From: Adineta ricciae
Lineage: Eukaryota > Rotifera > Eurotatoria > Adinetida > Adinetidae
Direction of reading: 5' to 3'
DNA length: 64,000 nt
Assembly (NCBI GenBank): GCA_905250025.1
Contig: CAJNOJ010000070.1
Span: 369,504 to 433,503 of the forward strand
This document shows, in pieces, positions 1-11,451 of the stretch. Under the pieces are notes generated by a model. The model worked only from the letters and a program-made list of their open reading frames with translations, had not been told where the DNA came from and did no database searches. The first letter of the stretch is position 1. Every line of letters starts with the position of its first letter. A program made the position numbers and the translations under genes.

Positions 1-1672
1 CTAGAGATGCGTATAAAACTGAATATGAGAATAAATTATCCGTCGAATTGGAGCAACTTCGTTCGAAAACAACATTGGAAATCGAAAAATTACGCGATGG
101 AGTAAAGGAAATGTACGAACGAGAAAATCGGTAAGTAATCTCTCGTCAATATTCATTCGCTTCCCTATCAGTTCGTATAGATCGTTTCAACATGCACGTG
201 ACGAAGCATTGCTCGAACGTGACCGACATATTCAACTTGAACGAGATTTGCAACGGAAATACGATGTATTATTGAACGAGTAAGAAGATCTATTGCCTTT
301 TTTTCTAAAGTGATTTCTTATCGTTGGTAAATAGATCTCGTCAATATCAAAGCAATGTTGAAGTTCGACTAGGTGAACTACAGGCAGAAGTAAAATTGAA
401 AACTTTCGAGTCGGACCGCGTTCAATTGTTATATGAAGAGAATTTGAAGACCTTGAAAGCGACACAGATCGAAATTGAAAAATTACAGAAGAAAAATGAT
501 GTATGGTTACTCATGAAAATCATCTTCTCTATTGATTTGTTTGTTGATTTAGTTAATTCAAAAAGAATATTTTAATCTACAAGTTCAATCGGACCGACGT
601 TTGATGGAGATCGATACAGAACTGAATGAAAAACGAACCAAACTACAAGTTTATGAAAAGGTTGAACAAGAGTTAGACGAAGTTGTCATGCAAGCAGCGC
701 AAGGTAAGTGCAAAATTTCCCTTAAAATTATTCGAAGATCGTTTGTCAATTAGTTGAAAATGATGGCGAAGCGGAGAAGGTGTTGTTTTCTTATGGTTAC
801 GGTGCATCATTACCAACGTCAGCCAAACGACGTCTCCAGCATTCCGTGCATTTAGCTAAACGTGTTATTCAACTAGAACAAGCAAATACGTCGTTACGTT
901 CGGAATTAGAACGAGAACGAAAGACGAAGAGCGAACTTCATCGTGACGTATGTTTGATTTACAGGCGTTCGAGATTGGATTTGATTCAGTTCTGTTTTAG
1001 TTGGACAATGCAAATAAAATACTTGATCAAGCTCAGCAACCGTACGATTTTCTCATTGCGACAATTCGTAACAAAGACGCGCAGTTGAATAAAGTACAAA
1101 GTACTATTGATCAACTAGAAAATCGACTTCGGTATGTGATGAACTTAGTTGTTCTCGTCATGAACGGATTTTTTCTTTTAGAGAATCGGAAAATGATCGA
1201 CAAACATTACTGAAAACAAATAATCAACTAACAAAAGATATTGAAAAACTATTGGAATATCAAGAGGTGATATTTCTGAATTGAAAAAAGAAATTAACAA
1301 CTTCAAATCCCCTATTTTGTAGCCGTTGAAAGTAATGAAAAGTGTTATCACGAACTTACAACATCAAGATCCGCAAAGAACAACTCGTCGTTCACCATCG
1401 CCTCCATCCAACACTAAATATCGTTCACTTACACCACCAACTCATCAGTCCAAACGCTCTGTCGCTTTTGCAGATCAATTCAGTGTACACAATAATCCAC
1501 CGCCGATGGTTTTCGTATGTGAAGATTTACAATTTTCTCATTCAGCATCGAATTTATTCATATTTAGACCTCAACAAACAATGCACGAAGTCCTTCTTCG
1601 AACACTATTCGAGGTCCACCTGCCTCTCAACAAGGAAAATATCGAAAAATTTACAAAGTAACAAACAATTAA
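1..1672 (+). CDS. PIBF1: PIBF1/CEP90 centrosomal coiled-coil protein, C-terminal part (5' end outside window)
   Basis: Nine exons join in one frame: 1-130, 181-279, 335-500, 553-703, 754-947, 1001-1131, 1182-1266, 1323-1514 and 1568-1672, with GT-AG introns of about 50-56 bp. They encode about 416 residues, almost all heptad-rich coiled coil. The best family match from memory is the PIBF1 segment with [17 protein letters not shown] followed by [12 protein letters not shown], and further on [17 protein letters not shown]. Both resemble conserved C-terminal blocks of animal PIBF1. In animals this is a centriolar-satellite and distal-appendage protein needed for ciliogenesis, which fits a ciliated rotifer. 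The tail is Ser/Pro-rich and ends at the TAA of 1670-1672. The N-terminal half lies upstream of the window. The assignment rests on remembered family sequence, not on a search. Confidence 0.82.
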
Positions 1673-1789
1673 TCGATCGTCTTTTCTCATAGCGAAAAAC
1701 ATGTTTCGTTCAAAATGTGTTGTTGTTTTTTTTTTTGTAATTATTTCTAACGTCTAGATTAAATAGATATATACATATTCCAAAGGATT

Positions 1790-2763
1790 TCAATCTGGTA
1801 AATTCGCTTTTGAATTGTGTTGAACAATTTCTGGATAAGCCGGAGGCGCGGAATTATACACATTCGGTGGATATACTGTCGGTGGTTGATAATTCACAAA
1901 TACTCTCGACTGATTCCTTCGTGTTCGTTCCCGCTTAAGTAAAATGACGTATATCCAAGATAAAATGATCGCCGCTGTTGTCAGACATACTAAGACGCTT
2001 TCCATGCAGACGAGAGGAACAACACGCTAAGACTTACCATTGATCGCGAATACTAAAACGACAAAGAAAGGTAGAAATGCTTAGTCTCGACTGAAGATTT
2101 CTTTACGTATGAATAATAGAGTACGATACTCATTGAAAAATACGATACAAGGTGCATGACTATTGATTATATAAACAATTCTGAAATGTAGAATTCAACT
2201 CGGCTAATACTTACCGTAGTTCAAGCGAGGGATACCATTGTTCAACGTCTAATCTACAATTTCGGTGAAAATAGGTGTTAAAATATGTCCATTCCGACTT
2301 CAATAGATTATTATTATAATAAAAACCGCAACATTGCTTGATTTCAATGATATTATAGATAAATGCCAAATGAGGTTCCGTTGGTGATGTACCATCGCGA
2401 TATTTATCTATGAGTTCCAAGTAATTTTGATGAACATCGTCAATATAGTTGGATATAAAGTTCATATCGAAACAAAACGCGACGAATATAATAACTTGAT
2501 AGAACAACAAGAGTTCATCTGATATGCAATCGATTCAACAAACTTGTTGAAGTGAATACAATGCGTTGTAGAAATTTCGCATCTTCTGTTGAACAGAAGA
2601 AAAAACTTGAAGTCAACTTCATTAGACATGAGACTATTGTTGGAAGGTATGCAGAGAGAATGGCACGAGCAGGAAGAGCTCGAAATACAATTGATATAGG
2701 AAGATCTAATAATAGGAAAAGTAGGAAAACAATGAGAAAAATACGTAAAATAGAAAGAAGCAT
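1790..2763 (-). CDS. tetraspanin-like four-pass membrane protein (5' half uncertain)
   Basis: The clearest part is the exon ending at 2215. It carries a hydrophobic segment (LLLFYQVIIFVAFCF) followed by a soluble loop with a CCG motif (KQCCGFYYNNN) and a later cysteine, the hallmark of the tetraspanin large extracellular loop. The exon ends with a good donor (GTAAGT at 2214). The last exon ends at 1790 and encodes a final membrane helix (LTTAAIILSWIYVILLKR) plus a short Pro/Tyr-rich tail with possible PPAY and PPTVYPP motifs. The link between these two exons spans about 185 bp and may hold a small exon. The N-terminal reading 2515-2763 is hydrophobic, but I could not join it cleanly in frame. 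The gene starts only 38 bp below the stop of the NHL gene on the same strand. Confidence 0.45.
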
Positions 2764-2801
2764 TTGAGAAGAAATTGTTTATGATTGGCGCGTTTTTTAT
2801 T

Positions 2802-4235
2802 TTATAGACACTCATTTTTATCAAGATTGAATTTTTCAACTCGATTTTTGCCGTAGAGACATACGTAAATATTGCCGTTTGCGTCGAAATCCAAATCCGT
2901 CGGTTGACTGAGCGTATATTGTTTTTCACCGATGATAACTGTGCCATTCACATCATTTGGTGTCCAACGTATCACTCGACTGTAATAACTGTCAATAGCA
3001 TAGACATTTCCGGATGAAGTAACACGAATTCCTTTCGGATAACGGATGTTTCCAACAAGGATTCCTTCGGTAGCACCTTTTGGCCACTTAACAATTCGAT
3101 TATTGGAATTATCACTGATGAACAGAGTTTGATTTTCATCAACAAAGATGTTCATTGGTCCATATAATTGATCGAGTCTGTTACCTTTACCATTATTTCC
3201 TGCTACAATACTATCAAATTTTAGATTGGATTCTAATGTCCACCGGGTCACACGCTGATTTTCAAATTCAGTCATATAGAGAAAACCTTGCTTGTCCAAT
3301 GCTAAACCACTGCAATAAATATTGTGTGCAAGGATTTCTCCGTCTATAACACCCGGGTACCAACGAACAATTCGTCGATTTCTTGCATCGCAAACGATTA
3401 AACTTCCATCTGCTGGATTCAATACCATACTTGATATCTATTAGATAGACAAGTTTTCGTATCTGATTAAAACCATCGATGTTTCATACCCACTCGAATT
3501 GATTAGATCGGTTTCCGTTTCCGTTGCCTCCTGCAACAAGCATTCCATAATCTGCATCGATGTGCCAGGTTACAATACGAGCATTGGTTGTGTCCGCAAC
3601 ATAGAGAGTATCGGTCTTGGAGTCGAAAAGAATGGCCGTTGGATTTCGTAGTTGATTTGTTGCATTGCCAGTGAAATTACTTCCTGCTACTGTTTTACCC
3701 ACTTGTGACCAACTAACGTTGGCACAAAGTTCTTCCACAGATATCGATGTAACTGTCGTCGTTATGGTGGTGGTTGTCGTCGTCGTTTCAGATGATGCTA
3801 GTGAAAATCATAGAGAACCACTAGAATTGAAGTTATAGAAAGTACTATCTTCTTACTCCAACTGTGATCTAAAGGTGGACAGATGTCTAATGAAGCCATA
3901 CCAGTTGGATAACACAATGGTTTTTTCGTCGCTAAACTTGGATGATGAACACACACTGTGTATGGCTGATCACAATAATAATTATATTCGTTGCACGCGC
4001 GCAGTTTCGTTGGATTTAGATGAAGGTAAGCACAAATACCACTTTGATCATCAACTGATGAGAATGGCAGACAGCCACAGTCGGGATTCGTCGAGCAACG
4101 AGCATAAAGAGGTAAGTTTCGACAAGTTTGACCCGCTGTCAAAGCTAAAAAATCAACCTCTTATAGTTTCAAATTATAAAAATCTCAACAGCAATCCCTA
4201 CCAAATAAACCGAATAAAATCGAAAGAACTATCAT
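2802..4235 (-). CDS. secreted NHL-repeat protein with Cys-rich N-terminus and Thr-rich linker
   Basis: Four exons join perfectly: 4235-4202, 4144-3857, 3797-3490 and 3437-2802, giving 421 residues. The first exon plus the start of the second encode a signal peptide (MIVLSILFGLFALTAGQ). A Cys-rich region of about 85 residues follows, then a Thr-rich linker at the start of exon 3. The rest is an NHL-type beta-propeller with recurring units such as LYVADTTNARIVTW, LIVCDARNRRIVRWYPG and LFISDNSNNRIVKWPKG. NHL propellers bind proteins or glycans. Large secreted or membrane NHL families are common in bdelloids. No transmembrane segment follows the propeller, so I infer secretion. The ligand is unknown. 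The start is the first ATG giving a signal peptide, and the intron after only 34 coding bases is supported by phase. Confidence 0.85.
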
Positions 4236-4476
4236 TTCACGTTTGCTGATATGATTGCACTCGATGTCAGCTAACTGCTTTTTATTCTTCGGTATTTATT
4301 GTCATTCGATACTGATTAATCCGACAGCTTTGTGTGTTTTCATCAATCCATTGCATGACGATGATGCTTCTATCAAGTAGGGAGCAAGTAAAATCGCTTG
4401 ATCATCATTACTTTTGGACAGTAGTATTTCACAGATATACTTTCATCATTTTTTATTTCAATGAGAAAAATAACAA

Positions 4477-5289
4477 TCAACAATTATCGTCGTCATCTTC
4501 TTCTTCATCCTCTTCTAGAATAGGATATTGTTTCTCATAACAACTTTCACATATACATTGAATTAGATCATTCAATGAACATGTATGCAATGCCACGTGT
4601 CGACGTCGTATCGCACTTTTACAGACAGTACATTCAAATTGTAGTTTATTTTTGTTCGGATAACGTAAAGCATATTGACATCGCCCATGCAATTTTGTAC
4701 ATTCTTTGTTCATTGTATGGCCTTGGTTAATGAAAGCAAAAAGAAATTCGATATCATTCGATTGCTTTTCAAGTTTTTCTTCAAGTTTTTCCTGAATCTT
4801 CAATGATGAATCTAATTGTATCTGCAAATGATCTACAATGGGTCGAACTTGTTGAAACACGCATGTTTTCACGTGTAGTTCTTGTTCATCTCGTGGTCCT
4901 CTCCATAGGCAATGAATATCCGCTGCTGAACATGCCACTAACTTCTTCGTACACTTTGATTCATGATCACGAAAGTTTCCTCGTGCGATATTCTCTTGTT
5001 GACATTGATTACATCGAACAAGTAATCGATCCAATTGATTGTTCACAATTTGTGTATTGATCGGTGAATATGTTTCCTCCTTCAAATGAAAACACTCCCG
5101 ACATATTGGACATGAACAATTTTTATCCAGCCATTGTTCGATACATTCACAGCAGAATGTATGTTGACACGAGAGACTTACTGGTTTCAGGAATGGTTCA
5201 GTACAAATTGTACATTTCAATTCCTTGTCAATTGCGCTTTCATTCATATACTCGTAAGTATTCATCAACGATTTTGATGCAGTCGCCAT
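4477..5289 (-). CDS. RING-HC plus TRAF-type zinc finger protein (probable E3 ubiquitin ligase)
   Basis: A single exon of about 270 residues from the ATG at 5289. An in-frame extension to 5394 contains a low-complexity Phe-rich stretch and is probably 5' UTR. A C3HC4 RING occupies the N-terminal part (CTICTEPF, then CQHTFCCECIEQWL, then CPICREC). It is followed by a TRAF-type zinc finger region (RCNQCQQENI, DHESKC, HVKTC) and a short coiled coil (QEKLEEKLEKQSND). The C-terminus has further CxxC pairs (FECTVCKSA, CICESCYEKQ) and an acidic tail. This resembles TRAF/NRDP1-like ligases, but no MATH domain is visible. The function as an E3 is inferred from the RING. It is transcribed towards the NHL gene and lies 115 bp below the stop of the vWA gene on the same strand. 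Confidence 0.8.
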   Translation of the reverse strand: MATASKSLMNTYEYMNESAIDKELKCTICTEPFLKPVSLSCQHTFCCECIEQWLDKNCSCPICRECFHLKEETYSPINTQIVNNQLDRLLVRCNQCQQENIARGNFRDHESKCTKKLVACSAADIHCLWRGPRDEQELHVKTCVFQQVRPIVDHLQIQLDSSLKIQEKLEEKLEKQSNDIEFLFAFINQGHTMNKECTKLHGRCQYALRYPNKNKLQFECTVCKSAIRRRHVALHTCSLNDLIQCICESCYEKQYPILEEDEEEDDDDNC

Positions 5290-5403
5290 TTGTATCGACG
5301 TGTTATCTCTGTGCCAGCTGTTTTCAAAAACAAAAAAAAACGCATCGATTCGCATTTGGAATAACCCTTCTTTATTATAGTGAAAGAAAAACAAAATGAT
5401 ATG

Positions 5404-8244
5404 TCAATGTCGATCATTATAACCACTGAATTTATATATATTATTCATATTCGGATTGTAGTTACCATAGCCATGGTGATTTAATATGTTCGATACTCGG
5501 TAACAATGCAGCACATCGCTTCCCAGGTTTCCTTTTTCAATTGCGCGCAATTCCGTTTTACCGACAATTTCAGCTAATGTATCGATATTCACATCAGCTA
5601 ACGGTTGCCAACAGAATCGCGAGATTGCATTGGTGTATAAATTCGAATATCCGACTTTGTTCGTTAGCAAAGAGACTAATTTCTCTTTGTTTAATGTGGC
5701 ATTTTGAACAGTCGGTGGAACGGTTAATAAACCTTTGACTAATTCGGTAAAAACAGGTCCACATCGTTTTGGACAATACTTTCTCAATAAACCACCGAAA
5801 CCTTCCAATGTTTTCGCTGTTAACAGTTTATAGGTGACGATACGAATTGTTTCTGAAGTGAAGTTGAACATGACAGAATTATCCCGATTACCCTGGAGTT
5901 TCTCATCGACGAATGTCAGGACGTTCGATTTAGTGACATTGTTTGGAACAATAGCATCGAAATGTAGAATCATCAATAATTCTTTTCGTAACTCATCGTA
6001 ATCAAGATTGTTTTCAACATAATTCTCATCCATTTGAGCGTATTTCAACATGTTTTTAATCACTGCTGGTACATCGAGATGATGCGTTTGTAGGAAGTTT
6101 TTTATGAAATCGTTTTCCGCATCTGGACTGATCAGTTTTCGATCTTCACCACTGTTTGTTTCGGGAATCAATTCCAACGGTTTGCACATTTCATCGTGAA
6201 AGTATTTGATGAAACTTTCTTCGACATAATCAGGATCTTGTTCATTGATGTTGACGAATGTGGTATCTGCATTATTAGCTACTCGCTTCTCGCGGCGACT
6301 CTCATCACCGTACAATAAACGATCGATGATGGCATTTCTATCCGTTGGTGGTTTCTTTCGCAGACATTGACGAATATATTCGTAGTAAACAGGCATGAGA
6401 ACATTTTTCAAGTCGTTTTTCAAATAACCGATCATTAATGGAATACTCAAGTCATACGTACTTATCTGTCGACCGTGAATACTTTGAAGATAGTTGTCGT
6501 AAGTTTTCTCTCCATATGCCGATTTGAAACCAATCGATTCTGTGATGATAAAATGACAAACCTTTTCCAATTCTTTAATGATCTGTTGACTTCGCGTAGT
6601 TTCTTCACGAACCATAATGATATCATGAAGTAACTTCAACAGACCGATTTCTTGCTCTCTATCATAACCATAGGAATCTAAGGTGTACAGGTATCCTAAC
6701 CAAATACCTTCTAAGATTCGAATTCGTTTCATGTGCTCATAGTTGATGTAAAGCGGAATGACTGCATTGATTTTCTCATGTGATTGTCCAACAATATGAC
6801 AGATACCATTGGTTTCATTAGTTTGTTGTTGTTGTTGTTGTTGCGCAGAATTTTTTGCATAAGTCATTGCTGCAATAAATGCATCGTATGAAATGATTGT
6901 ATTCGAAACATCGAGTAATTTCAATCCTTTTGTCGGAGATGTAATTGCTTCTTCATTCTGTTCAATGAGAATACCTAAACACATGATGTTATCTGGTGAT
7001 TTGCGCATCATTTCATATATATCATCTTTTGAGTACGAGCAAACCCAATCGGCTTTCTGTTCTTTAATATCATTCCAGCCTTGTTGATCAATACTTTTCT
7101 TATAACCTTCTAAAATTCCACTGATATCTGTTTTACGAAAGTAATCTACGTTCTTATTGATACGTAAATCTAATTTCTTTCGACGTTGAGCATTAGCGAA
7201 TGTGGCATCGTGCCGCAATGCGCTTAATTTCAATTTGACTTGTTCAGGTACTTGTCCCATTTTGATTTGGGTGAATAAATTTGTATATTCCATCATTCGC
7301 TCGTCGATTTCTTTCTTGATTTGCTCTAGTTCGAGTTTTTCCATGAGGTCTCGACTACCAGTTGGAACGATCGAGTTTAGAAACGTGCGAATCTGATGTA
7401 CAGTTTCTGCATTGTCTGGTGAAACTAAATTCAATGCTCGAACGACTTGGATCGGACGAGGATTTTCCACTAATACTAATGGAATTTTTGATTCGCTATC
7501 CGACGATTTCAATGTAATTTCTGTTGTTGTTGTTGCCGCAGTATCCATATTTAGATTTTCGATCAGAAATCCGACTGTTTCGTCATTGCTATTTGCTGTG
7601 TAAGATTTGCCATTGATCACAATAGTGTATTCTTTTGCTGACATGGCATACTCAAACATGTCATTGAAGTTGTTCTGTAATTCAGCTGATGCAGTGGAAT
7701 AACGAAATAGACCTTCTTTATTACCGAATTGCCGAACTTCATTCAAAAAGTCATTATTCACATCGCCAAAGCCAATTACATGAAAGACGACTGTCACTGC
7801 TTTTGATAGTCCACTGATGGAAAATTTCAACATTTGAATCGCTCGTTTTAAAGCTTCTTTAGAGTCAGTATCTTGACCATCGGTCATGAATATGAATGTT
7901 GTGGATTTTTGATTGTTTACCAAATGATTCTGTATAGCAGTAAAGACAGAACTGAAACTTGTACCACCGTTAGCAACTAAATCTCGGTTTTCGACCGATT
8001 TTATCGTTTGTGTCGTATTAGCCGTGGTATTGTAGGTAAATAATGGGTATTCAATTTGTGTACGTCTGTAAATATCACGTAAAACCTCGCAAACATTTCG
8101 AATAGGAGCGCCACTCATTGAACCTGACACATCAACACAACAAATGATGTTGTTCGATGATGCATTGTCCAATTTTGGTACTTTCAATTCAACGTAATGC
8201 GTTGGTTCACCGATCGTGAAGGGCGTTTTAAAATACGTTGCCAT
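5404..8244 (-). CDS. large von Willebrand factor A domain protein, intronless coding region
   Basis: 946 residues in one exon from the ATG at 8244. Just upstream (8255-8262) is a splice-acceptor-like TTCTAG, so a 5' UTR intron is likely. The N-terminal 230 residues form a vWA domain with a complete MIDAS: DVSGSMS near residue 38, the Thr in NGGTSFSSVF and the Asp in FMTDGQDTDS. The remaining 700 residues are mostly helical, with no domain I recognise. They include a run of seven glutamines (DNA 6823-6843) and a middle region rich in Lys/Arg/Glu. No signal peptide or membrane helix is seen, so it is probably intracellular. Intracellular vWA proteins often act as metal-dependent assembly factors. 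The role here is unknown. It is divergent from the plus-strand gene starting at 8770, with 525 bp between. Confidence 0.85.
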   Translation of the reverse strand: MATYFKTPFTIGEPTHYVELKVPKLDNASSNNIICCVDVSGSMSGAPIRNVCEVLRDIYRRTQIEYPLFTYNTTANTTQTIKSVENRDLVANGGTSFSSVFTAIQNHLVNNQKSTTFIFMTDGQDTDSKEALKRAIQMLKFSISGLSKAVTVVFHVIGFGDVNNDFLNEVRQFGNKEGLFRYSTASAELQNNFNDMFEYAMSAKEYTIVINGKSYTANSNDETVGFLIENLNMDTAATTTTEITLKSSDSESKIPLVLVENPRPIQVVRALNLVSPDNAETVHQIRTFLNSIVPTGSRDLMEKLELEQIKKEIDERMMEYTNLFTQIKMGQVPEQVKLKLSALRHDATFANAQRRKKLDLRINKNVDYFRKTDISGILEGYKKSIDQQGWNDIKEQKADWVCSYSKDDIYEMMRKSPDNIMCLGILIEQNEEAITSPTKGLKLLDVSNTIISYDAFIAAMTYAKNSAQQQQQQQTNETNGICHIVGQSHEKINAVIPLYINYEHMKRIRILEGIWLGYLYTLDSYGYDREQEIGLLKLLHDIIMVREETTRSQQIIKELEKVCHFIITESIGFKSAYGEKTYDNYLQSIHGRQISTYDLSIPLMIGYLKNDLKNVLMPVYYEYIRQCLRKKPPTDRNAIIDRLLYGDESRREKRVANNADTTFVNINEQDPDYVEESFIKYFHDEMCKPLELIPETNSGEDRKLISPDAENDFIKNFLQTHHLDVPAVIKNMLKYAQMDENYVENNLDYDELRKELLMILHFDAIVPNNVTKSNVLTFVDEKLQGNRDNSVMFNFTSETIRIVTYKLLTAKTLEGFGGLLRKYCPKRCGPVFTELVKGLLTVPPTVQNATLNKEKLVSLLTNKVGYSNLYTNAISRFCWQPLADVNIDTLAEIVGKTELRAIEKGNLGSDVLHCYRVSNILNHHGYGNYNPNMNNIYKFSGYNDRH
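6823..6843. repeat. (TTG)7 trinucleotide repeat, polyglutamine on the minus strand
   Basis: Seven perfect copies of TTG on the plus strand read as seven CAA codons in the vWA gene. This is the only simple repeat inside that coding region and a likely site of length polymorphism. Confidence 0.95.
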
Positions 8245-8769
8245 TTTTAATAACAATCTAGAAGAAAATCGAAAAATATTTTGCAAAAGCTTCGGTCTCC
8301 TTATATAAAAGTTAACACATTGCACAATAACAGGAAAGTTAAGGTACGGTGTTCGTCTTTTTATATATACGTTGCAAGTTGTGTAATTACAAACGAGTGT
8401 TTTCTCCCTTTCTCTGTCAAAACATGACTGTTTGGAGAATACCGAATGAAAAAGTGTTGATGAAACGACACGTCTGGTCTTAGATTCCTTGTCGTAAAGA
8501 TTTCAAAGCAAATTTCATCAATTCTTTCTCGTATTTTCTTCTTGAAACGTCTAGAAACGATCGACTTAATACTCATACGATATCAAGAGACATCTGTATA
8601 TGTTTTGGTGTGTGTGGGAAAATATATACACAGAACAGCAGAAGCTCTTTTTGTTGCTCGGCTTCCATCGAATCAGGCGTCATCATGCTCTACATTCTTA
8701 TCACGTGTGTATCGTCTTAAGCAATATACACATATAATCAATCCGATTCGAGGCATCACGTATTAGAAA
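8245..8769. other. divergent intergenic region, 525 bp
   Basis: It separates the minus-strand vWA gene from the plus-strand gene at 8770 and must hold both promoters. It also probably contains a 5' UTR intron of the vWA gene, because a TTCTAG acceptor sits just above its ATG. Short open frames here show no recognisable protein. Confidence 0.7.
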
Positions 8770-9573
8770 ATGCAGGTAATGACGTCTCCTACTGTTACTC
8801 CTATTATACCGGGGGAAAACCGAAGTTATGATCCAAACCAATTCATAGCTTGGTGTGACAAACACATCAGTCAACCTGAAGAATGTATTATGTTAAAAGC
8901 CACATTTATTCTCGCTTTGAATCACATGACCGGTTTATTCGAGAGAAGTTTACAAATTTCTGATATAGATCGTAGTATACGTTCGGATGCTCCGATACTT
9001 GTACGTATGGATGAAGTTGAATATTGGTTTCAAGCATTCGATGACATTGAAAAATGCTTCGACGCTATTGAAAAGAATATTGGACTTAACAAACACATTA
9101 CCCTCATTACATCCGGCTCCAAAGGAAAAATTTTAATCCCAGCTTTGAAGGCTAATTTCCCGAATACGTTTATCGATGGGTATTGGATGTATGTTTTTTG
9201 TGCCAATATGAATATGCGCTCAGTGGGCGACATCCATCCAACCAATGAATGGGCACTGGACTATGAGAAGAATATTTTAATGTATAACCATGAAAATGAC
9301 TTGTTAACTCGTATGGTGCTTGAAAGTGCGCGTCGTTTTTCGAGCAAAGCAGACGATTTACAAAAAGAACAACATTTAAGCAACCAAGAACAAGAATTAA
9401 ATGAGAATGAACGCCTTCTGAGTGCATTACAATACTTACGTTGGGCAGAACAAATGCATGAACGCTATAAGATAATCTCGACGGAGCCTGGAATTCAAAC
9501 TTTCGCAAATATCAATCAACGTATCTCTGACCTCGAACGTAATCTCGGTCTGTTTCATGAGGCGTCTAATTAA
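8770..9573 (+). CDS. stand-alone copy of the domain that precedes the ADP-ribosyltransferase at 21 kb
   Basis: Single exon, 267 residues, no signal peptide. Residues of about 90-180 contain a pattern of a hydrophobic strand, then FDDIEKCFDAIEKN, HITLITSGSKGKILIPAL, then WMYVFCANMN, then EWALDYEKNILMYNHENDLL. The same order of elements occurs in the first exon of the ADP-ribosyltransferase-TPR gene at 21.5 kb (VFEDVAQCEQYIQS, FIFIVSGKLGQEIIP, IYVYCVN, VWSLEYPK, IYNHFEGLLELI). The alternating strand/helix layout suggests a Rossmann-like or receiver-like fold, but that is inference. Downstream there is only a helical tail (EQELNENERLLSALQYL), with no ART or TPR. Function unknown. A start at the second Met, three codons on, is equally possible. 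Confidence 0.75.
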   Translation: MQVMTSPTVTPIIPGENRSYDPNQFIAWCDKHISQPEECIMLKATFILALNHMTGLFERSLQISDIDRSIRSDAPILVRMDEVEYWFQAFDDIEKCFDAIEKNIGLNKHITLITSGSKGKILIPALKANFPNTFIDGYWMYVFCANMNMRSVGDIHPTNEWALDYEKNILMYNHENDLLTRMVLESARRFSSKADDLQKEQHLSNQEQELNENERLLSALQYLRWAEQMHERYKIISTEPGIQTFANINQRISDLERNLGLFHEASN

Positions 9574-11451
9574 TGACCTCATCTACGTACTTTTTCTCAT
9601 TACTTATGAAACTATTCTGTACTCAAAAATATTCTGAAAAATAAAAAAGATTAGTTTTCTAGCACTTGCTGTCGTAGTAACTTACACAAATCTTACATTG
9701 AATCAACAATCCCGATTACATAATAAATGTCATAATTAGTCGAATTCCGACACAAAAAACACAGTATTTACCACGAACTTTTTCTTGCTGATATGATATG
9801 AACTTCGCTATAAGTAGGTCCTGTAAATGAACTTATTTTCATCAGTTTTGAGCCAATTGTCCAAATAAGTTATCCGTTATACTCTTGCTTGTGTACTTCT
9901 AACAACGAATACGGTGGATAGAAGAGAGAAGATGAAGTGAATGAAAGTATATTGTACTTTCGTCGACATTTAATGACTTTCATCATGTACCCATTCTTCA
10001 TTAAAATGAACCAATAGATAAAAAAGACCAGAAGTTAATTAATATTCCGTCAACACAATTGAACACTTCTAGTAAACAAAGAAAATGACCTAAGTCATCG
10101 TGTTACGTAAAGGTATGTCCAGAACTAAAGTGCATCCTATGTTACACGTGCAGAAGATTAAATTTCATTGTGTCTGAAGTCAACTTGGCCGAAGTAGCGG
10201 AATTCAATTTCCATCACTGTCACCTATAAGAGAATATAAATGAAAATTGTGACAAAGGACAAATACTTACGTTATTGAAATAAACGCTCTTGCAAATATC
10301 AACTTGATAAAGTTGACGAAATATCATGTCGACTAGCAGCATGATTACCTGGACTTCCGCGTATGTTCAATCAGAAAATAACTCAGACCGAAAAGAATTC
10401 AGATACTCCAGTAAATATGTAGGTTCCCTTGAAGCAGTCACTTTTTTGATTACAATATGTATATCATTGCCGCACTTTGACACATTATATTGACATACCA
10501 ATTGATGATAAGAAATGCAATTCAGTTATAGATTTTTGTCAGCTGTTAGAACTCATCGAGCGAAAGACGCACGCTACTTTATCCGTGCAGCAAGTGAGAA
10601 TTGATTGAGATGTATTTTAAAAACCATGTCAAATTATTTTCTTATAGGCTGTATTTCTTCTAGACCACAATCAATAACTTTGCTTATACTCCTATCTTTT
10701 CTCGAGTTCTTCATTGATTTGACGTGAAATTAATTATCTTGCCATAGATCGCTATTATTATCTAATTCTTACTAATACTGGCGGTGTGATATCAGTTTTT
10801 GTTCTGTGTTACGTGATATCGGTAATTCTATTGATATTAAATTATTGCGTGATCGTAAAATACATTCGGCGATATTTGGATGAACAACTATACTGATGAT
10901 TGAACAGCGACAAGAACGAGATTTACTGGTCATTCAACGGATTCGTATCGTAGTTTTTTTAATGATCTTTTTTGTAACAAGTATCAAACATCCACTATAG
11001 ATGTGTATTACACGGTTTCGATCAGTTCATCAATGGTATCACTTCTATCGCAACTGAAAAGCATGGTGTGAAGAAATCTTTATCTTAAGTTCAAAACGAA
11101 ACTAGTGCAATATTGTTAATGATTAAGCTTTCTATTCGTAACCATAAATGTGTCAGATTTCTTCCAGATGTAAAATGGTTAATCTTGCCAACATAAGTAC
11201 TGAAAAGACAAATATGTCCATTGAAAAAACATTTTCAAACAACTGCATCAGTAAACCCCTTCTTTTTCCTGTGCTTTCTTAAAAAGAAGCCATTACAAAC
11301 ATGCGGTGAAAGACAAATAGTGTAAAAAGAAAGAAAAAAACCTCTTCTCCACACGTTATGTTTATTGCATGTTGGTTTTTTCCAACACATGGTGTATAAG
11401 ATAAAATTCTCTCCGTCGTAAAATACAACATTTGAGGAAGAACCTACAACA
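9574..11451. other. 1.9-kb gene-poor interval
   Basis: No intact gene is visible. Both strands are full of stops. The only recognisable content is the decayed GPCR stretch described separately at 10801-10998. The distal end carries the promoter and leader of the gene starting at 11452. Confidence 0.65.
10801..10998 (+). pseudogene. relic of a rhodopsin-family GPCR (TM5-TM6 region)
   Basis: Frame 1 from 10801 reads as a hydrophobic helix ending in basic residues (VISVILLILNYCVIVKYIRR) and stops at 10894. A different frame starting near 10896 then reads QRQERDLLVIQRIRIVVFLM, which resembles the intracellular loop 3 to TM6 boundary typical of rotifer class A receptors. The frame change and the lack of flanking helices indicate a degraded copy. 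Confidence 0.4.

Noticed and set aside
2552..2767. Plus-strand 71-codon basic ORF
   Set aside because: It starts with GTG, has no family features and lies antisense to a hydrophobic frame that may be the tetraspanin-like N-terminus. I could not prove either strand, so it is not called.
5064..5399. 111-codon plus-strand ORF
   Set aside because: It lies antisense to the RING domain of the RING/TRAF gene. The cysteine pattern on the minus strand is unambiguous.
9170..9508. 112-codon minus-strand ORF
   Set aside because: It is antisense to the gene at 8770, whose protein matches a domain seen elsewhere in the window.
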